From Fragum whitleyi (Eukaryota; Mollusca; Bivalvia; Cardiida; Cardiidae), in contig OX411559.1 of NCBI GenBank assembly GCA_948146395.1, positions 38,372,679 through 38,436,678 on the forward strand: a stretch of DNA of 64,000 nucleotides, written 5' to 3'. Position numbers and translations under genes: made by a program. Each line of letters starts with the position of its first letter. Position 1 is the stretch's first letter. Shown in pieces: positions 58,718-64,000 of the stretch. The notes below the pieces were generated by a model, which saw only the letters and a list, made by a program, of their open reading frames with translations, made no database searches and was not told the origin of the DNA.

Positions 58718-58902
58718 ATTTCGAAAACTCGATAGTGGTCCTAAAGTTGTCTCATATATACCTATTGTGCCTCTTTTTTTATTCATTGAAGACTGTTTAC
58801 TGTTCATCCAAATAGTAACGGGACCAAAAGTATGTCCTTGGGTGAATAATTTTATGTCATAAGTCTCCTTAGATGAATAATCGTTATATGAATTTCTTAG
58901 AC
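58718..58902 (-). CDS. Unrecognised exon following the EGF exons
   Basis: The acceptor is TATGTTTCAG and the donor CGAAAT/GTAAGT, both strong. It accepts the phase 1 carry-over of the EGF-2 exon and stays open for 185 bases, ending in phase 0. It reads GLRNSYNDYSSKETYDIKLF and then QGHTFGPVTIWMNSKQSSMN. No cysteines and no family I recognise; it looks like beta-strand-rich extracellular sequence. Confidence 0.55.
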
Positions 58903-59005
58903 CTGAAACATATGACGGTGTCAATCATTCATTCAAAACACAAAAACAACAATAATAATAATCATTATCATATCATGTACAATCGGAAAGATTGTAATCA
59001 GATCA

Positions 59006-59248
59006 GGGGCCCGATTTACTAAACAACTTACGAAAAAATTAATCGTAAGTCAAAATCAATAATCGTATCTGGTGTTTTTATTCATTGGTGGGTTCTGCCT
59101 TGCAATATCTCATTGAAATCGTCTTTAGAAGCCGATTCTAATGAGATGTTACATGGCAGAATTCCATATTAAGTTACTACTGTAGAAGCAACTTTAATTT
59201 TTGACTTACTCACAAAATGGTCGTAAGATGTTTAGTAAAACGGGCCCC
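59006..59248. mobile_element. Palindromic GGGCC MITE, complete copy
   Basis: It opens GGGGCCCGATTTACTAAACA and closes GTTTAGTAAAACGGGCCCC. The inner arms GCCTTGCAATATCTCATT and AATGAGATGTTACATGGC pair. Confidence 0.65.
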
Positions 59249-60122
59249 TGGCTATTCGAATGAGATTGTGTTCGTTTTTAAATGATATATAGGCATCCTG
59301 TAGATATAACTGGTCTGAGCTTAACATAACTATTTACTTTTTAATTGATCTTTGAAGGAAAAATACTCTGACTTGGAATGATTGATATATCACAAATATA
59401 GGGAAATTGAAATAAACAAATTCTTTATTCAACGGAATAGGGGCTAATCGGTTTTTGTGCCATTCTTAAATTATTCGCCGATTCTTAAATCAAACGAATG
59501 AAAGCATCCTAGTTGCATATTTAATTTGATTTTAGTCGGTATTCAATTTCCTGCAAAGTACCAACTTTTGATCTATTAAGGTTCTTGTAAAGAGTTTTTG
59601 ACCCAATTTAATGCTTATTCTTATTACTGAAAAAGACAGTTTGTCCAGCTAACCAATACATCAAGTTGAAGCTCTGAATGAGCTCAACATTAGAGGTCCC
59701 CATCTCCTATCAATATAGCCAAACCATTATAGAAAAGGGACATTTTGTTAAAACCAACAACTTCATTACGGCTGGGTGAAATTGGCCTGAATTTGAACAG
59801 AATGTAGTCAAATGTACTTACTAGGTACTACTCCAAGTTTGGTACTTAATAACTACATGTAAATGATTACCAAGCCACCTTTTATTTTAATCGTTTAGTA
59901 TTCGGTAGCAATAAAAAGTGTGCTTATAAAGCAACCACATTTTGTGTCGTCTATACATACCCTTAGATTATCTATATCTAGACAGATCTCAATTTTCGAA
60001 ATGTGTTTTTGACACTGAATTGGATGTCCATCCTTAACACTCGATGTCTATGCTCAAAATTAGTTACATAGTCTACTAGGCTAAAGTTCGTCATATTATT
60101 TCTTATCGATAACTATACATGT

Positions 60123-61215
60123 ATGAAAAAATATTGCATAGCTGTTGACGAGGAGATGTTATTCCGAGAATTCAAAGAGAAAATAGACCCCTCCCACTCA
60201 TTGGTGACTGAGAAGAAGATGGTTAAAGATTTCAGGCTCAAAATAAGCCCCCCTTGCCATGCTCTTATTTATAGGCAAATAACAATTTCACAAACAATTT
60301 TTGAAAAGGGTCACCCAAGGAACATTCTTTAAAATTTTCATCGAAATGAGCTCAGTGGTTCGGGAGAAGATGTCAGTCAAAGATTTCGGGCTCAAAATAA
60401 GGTCCTCCCTGCCACACCCATATTTTAAAATCAATCAAAATTTTGTGATCAATTTTCAAAAGGGGCGCACCAAAGGAACATTTTGGTAAAGTTTCATTTA
60501 ATTCAGCTCAGTGGTTCAGACGGAGATGTCAGTTAACGATTTCGAGCTCAAAATAAGCCCCCAACCCCTGCCACACCTATATTTTGCAATCAATCAAAAT
60601 TTTACGAAAATGAGAAGGGTCAACAAGGTAACATTTCTGCCAAGTTTAGTTGAAATTGGCCCAATGGTTACTGAGGAGAAGGTGTCTGAAGATTTCAGGG
60701 TCAAAAACTGTCCCACCCTGCCACGTCCATATTTGGGAGTCAATCAAAATCCACGAACAAGTTTTGAAAAGAGTCACCCAAGAAACGTTTCTGCCAAGTT
60801 TGGTTGAAATTGGCTCATTGGTTACTGAGAAGAAAATGTTTGAAGATTTCAGGGTAAAAAGCTGCCCCGCTCTGCCACGCCCACATTTGGGTGTCAATCA
60901 AAATTTCACAAACAAGTATTGAAAAGAGTCACCCAAGGAACATTTCTGCCAAGTTTGGTTGAAATCGGCTCAATGGTTACTGAGAAGATGTTTGACGATT
61001 TCAGCGTAAAAAACTGCCCCCCCTGCCACGCCCAAATTTTGGGGGTCAATTAAAAATATACGAACAAGGTTTTAGAAGGGTCATTCTTGCCAAGTTTGGT
61101 TACTGAAAAGAATATGGTTTAAGATATAGAATTGTTGACGACATCCGACGCACAGCGCACGACGAACAAAAGGTGATCACAAAAGCTCAACTTGTTGTGC
61201 TCAGGTGAGCTAAAA
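60123..61215 (-). mobile_element. Tandem-core element, reverse orientation
   Basis: Units CCAAGTTTGGTTGAAATTGG / GCCACGCCCA repeat about six times. The right end GTTGTGCTCAGGTGAGCTAA is the complement of the usual start. The left end (AACAAGAGG) is missing. Confidence 0.62.
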
Positions 61216-61574
61216 AGTACAATAAGATGCTCAATAGAATTTATGTTTTGCGTTAAGCAATAGCAATCTTTTATTAAAATCATATTTATGACCCATATTG
61301 ATGACGTCATCTATGAACAGCATTGTATGGTAAGCCGATGAAAATCGGATTTATCGCACAAAATTCGAGACATATTTAAAATAGAATATCAAATTTGTAA
61401 TAAACTGAATCATTTCAATCCAACCTTAATGGAATGAATGTATGTCACACGAAATCCGTTTTCTCGCAGATAAAAACTTGGCAAAGCCTCGTTTTTCTTT
61501 TCTGCTATAGATTAATTGTTTTAAAAAGTCTGTTTTTCATGACCCCTCATCCATTATCCTTTATTTATAAAACG

Positions 61575-61952
61575 ACAAACATCACGGGAGAGAAATAACG
61601 CCGTTGAAGAATTTTGATAATACACAGTGTTATTACACTGGTGGAATAACTATGCAAATGGACTAAGCATGAAAATTACGTCATAATGTATATATTGTGA
61701 CGTCAGTTTTAAACGGCGTTATAAATTACGCGGAAAATTGAAATGTTGATCTTTTACAATTTTGACGATTTTTCGCACAAAATTGGGCCATATTATAGAT
61801 AGAATATAAAATTTGTGCTCGAAATACACCTTATTTATTAAGCTCGTCATCTTTGAACAGATAAATTGGGACTACGCCGAGTTTTTGTCTGTTTATAGAT
61901 GACTCGTTTAATAGATTCGGTTTTCCATGACCACTCATTCAAATATCCTCTT
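61575..61952 (+). mobile_element. MITE family D copy, next to a partial copy
   Basis: ATCACGGGAGAGAAATAACG to CACTCATTCAAATATCCTCT. A second, shorter relic of the family (AAAACTTGGCAAAGCCTCGT) precedes it at about 61290-61565. Confidence 0.55.
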
Positions 61953-61977
61953 TATATTATTTTGAAAAAAAACATAC

Positions 61978-62100
61978 CATAACATTCTTTTCCGTCTTCA
62001 GAAAGCTTTAGATTAACAGGACACTCACACCTAAAACCACCAGGTTCGTTGATACAAGTCCCTCCATTGCAATAGATGTTTTCTTTGCATTCATCAATAT
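61978..62100 (-). CDS. cbEGF-2 exon
   Basis: The acceptor is GTTATAG and the donor TTATG/GTATGT. It reads DIDECKENIYCNGGTC and then EPGGFRCECPVNLKLSEDGK, with all six EGF cysteines and the C-x-N-x4-F-x-C motif. 123 bases, phase 1 on both sides, the usual layout for EGF exons. Confidence 0.85.
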
Positions 62101-64000
62101 CTATAACGATATTTGCCATTGTCAATAAAAAAAAATGGAGCTTGTCACAGAACGAGACATTATAGCCTCGTAAGTGCTTTCAGTGAATGAGATACTTGCT
62201 GACGATGGAAAATAAGGCAAAGGCAAATAAAGTAGATTCAACGGAACTAGAAATTCAAAGCATGATCATTATATCCTTTATATTATTGTACAAAGGGATA
62301 AATGCCTGACAAAAAACTTACTTGTCAATGTGAGGCAACGATAAGTCTTATAAGATATTACAAAATATATCTAGCAGCTTATGTGATAATTTTTTGTTAG
62401 AAGTTACTTTACGATTGAATGAAACTAAAGGAGAACATTGCGACGCAAAATCAATACTACAAAAATACAAACTGGAAAATAACGTCTACTTTAAGGAGGA
62501 AATATATCAGAGAAATCTGAGGAATCAGGGAAAGTTGTGACTCCAAACTTTCGTCTTGCAGTCATTAGGTGTATAATAGTATAAGATGATGTCACGTGCT
62601 ATATGTCAAGGAAAGAGCCGATGATTCCAAAGGTTTTCTTTCTCTGTTGACATGGCAGAGTTCTTATTGTTCCAAGCTATGGTGAACACTTTAAAGGTAT
62701 TTGTCCTAACTGTCATTTATGTTGAATATGGTTGAAGTCCGGAGGCTACTTTCGGAAAATAGTTTTCTAGTATTGTTAGAATATGGTCGACGGACAAACA
62801 GACACTGATAACACAAACAGATGGGTGGGTGGACACGGGACATTGATAATGGATTGACACATCAAAACAGTAACATGTATAATTGAAAGACCGATCTCCT
62901 TTTCCATTAGCCCTCATTTTTTCAGAAATATTTCGTTGCTAGGCAACCTTAAAGAAACTGTACAAATGTACGATTTTTTAAGGCGCCCAATATCGATTTG
63001 TTTTATTTACATGTCCATGACCATATATTTGGCAGATAAACAGCGTTTAAATATCAGAGGGTCATGCCTGGTCGGGGTCATGGGAAGGAATATTGAAAAT
63101 GATATGTCAGTGTCTTAAAATATCAATGTCATCTGTCGAGGTTGGGAGAATTTCTCACAGCCAGGACCATATGAGATTGATATCATGCAATCATTTTCCG
63201 TGGATTAACATTCTGTGAATGATTTAATTTCAAATAGATTCTGATGAAAGTGGTCTTTGTTAAGATCATGAATATTCAAATGGTTTCTAGATTTGTTTGT
63301 TTGAATGGGTTTAACGCCGCTTTCAACAATCTCGCAGTTATATCGCGGCGGCCGGAGCACCTAACAATGGATTCCTGGTATTTCTTTCACCTGTACTACC
63401 ATTACACCCTTTCCTAGCCTCCGACTGCTTTTTCTCATAGGTTTACGATTATCTACCCGTTGGTGAAAGACTCAAATGGTTTCTAAAAGTAGACTACCTG
63501 ATATCATTTCATGTAACCAGGCAGGTGATATCAGGTTAATTTAGTATTTACTGCATAAAAATATAAAGTTGAAAAAGTGATAAAAAAATGAAAAAGTGAT
63601 AAAAATGCTGGCCGATAATTACAAAGAACAGACTAGTAAATGCAATCTCTGACTGAGAAAAGTCTAAAATATATTCCAATGACACATATTTCAAATGTTC
63701 TAAAAGTACAATTAAAAACTACTCAATGTAATATTTACCTGATAGAAAAATTAATTCAACTGCAACTCAAAACTAAAACATTACCTTCACATGTCTGATC
63801 TGGTATTACTAGGGTGAAGCCCTCAAAACATTCACATGTATAGGAGCCCGGGGTATTCACACAATAACCATTGTCACATTTCGCGTAGGATAACGAACAT
63901 TCATCAATATCTTCGGTTGAAAAAGAATGAAAGGATATGAGTTTTAACACAAATAATGCTGCAACCAACAGTGTCTTTATCAGATGACAATGATTCTTTG
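61978..64000 (-). CDS. Secreted EGF-domain protein, 5' exons (partial, runs off window)
   Basis: Two exons, 63785-64000 (open at the window edge) and 61978-62100, join in phase 1. Together they encode a basic-hydrophobic stretch that looks like a signal peptide (HLIKTLLVAALFVLKLISF) and two calcium-binding EGF modules, each starting DIDEC. The start codon must lie beyond base 64000. Calcium-binding EGF pairs occur in secreted matrix, adhesion and receptor proteins. Which protein this is cannot be told from the two modules. The gene runs leftward and converges on the PAN/fibrinogen-like gene. Confidence 0.75.
62110..63290. other. Intron between the two EGF exons
   Basis: Mostly unique-looking AT-rich sequence. 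Only the S1 SINE at its upstream end is recognised. Confidence 0.5.
63293..63480 (-). mobile_element. SINE family S1 copy
   Basis: TTTGTTTGTTTGAATGGGTT, GGAGCACCTAACAATGGATT and CCTTTCCTAGCCTCCGACTG in complement order. It lies between the two EGF exons. Confidence 0.6.
63785..64000 (-). CDS. Signal peptide plus cbEGF-1 exon (5' end outside window)
   Basis: The frame is open from the window edge through the hydrophobic run into DIDECSLSYAKCDNGYC and GSYTCECFEGFTLV, ending TGTGAAG/GTAATG. Six cysteines are in EGF order and C-V-N-x4-Y-x-C fits the hydroxylation consensus. An alternative reading has an acceptor AG just before GATATTGAT (exon start 63910), which would make the hydrophobic stretch intronic. 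I prefer the longer exon because the stretch has typical signal-peptide layout. Confidence 0.75.

Overview
The window reads as nuclear DNA of a bivalve mollusc, an inference that rests mainly on the repeats. It is AT-rich and intron-rich. It is packed with families typical of bivalve genomes: elements built of tandem CTTCATGAAACTTGG or GGTCAAAAACTAGG units, elements starting TTTTATGCCCCCG, tRNA-derived SINEs and many foldback MITEs. Coding sequence is only about 5 % of the window. Almost all long open frames are chance frames inside repeats; real exons were found by splice sites, phase continuity and protein character.

Region 1 (1-17.3 kb, + strand) holds the last eleven recognisable coding exons of an F-box-only protein 10/11-like gene. 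They form an unbroken 457-codon frame of parallel beta-helix (PbH1) repeats and end with a stop and a poly(A) signal. The F-box should lie upstream of the window. The introns carry a tandem-core element, a 5'-truncated LINE with a reverse-transcriptase C-terminal zinc finger, SINEs and MITEs. Two exons have their 3' ends and splice donors tandemly duplicated into the intron.

Region 2 (17.3-28.9 kb) has no supported gene. It is mostly tandem-core repeat elements (18.9-23.8 kb), tRNA-like SINE heads and MITEs.

Region 3 (28.9-42.75 kb, + strand) is a compact five-exon gene whose exons all join in phase 1 and give exactly 321 codons. It encodes a probable secreted protein with an N-terminal PAN/apple-like module followed by a divergent fibrinogen-like module of the contactin-associated-protein type (Cys-rich centre, then LPIT, GDTG and GPLVC). 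Transposons or hairpins touch several of its splice sites.

Region 4 (42.75-48.2 kb) is a repeat-rich interval between the two convergent genes.

Region 5 (48.2-64 kb, - strand) holds pieces of another secreted modular protein: a signal-peptide-like stretch plus calcium-binding EGF exon at the window edge, a second EGF exon, an unrecognised 185-bp exon, and a distant PAN-like exon. The link between the last two is uncertain because the phases do not match.

No rRNA gene, functional tRNA or CRISPR array was seen. Promoters could not be placed. All functional assignments come from reading motifs by eye; no database search was run.
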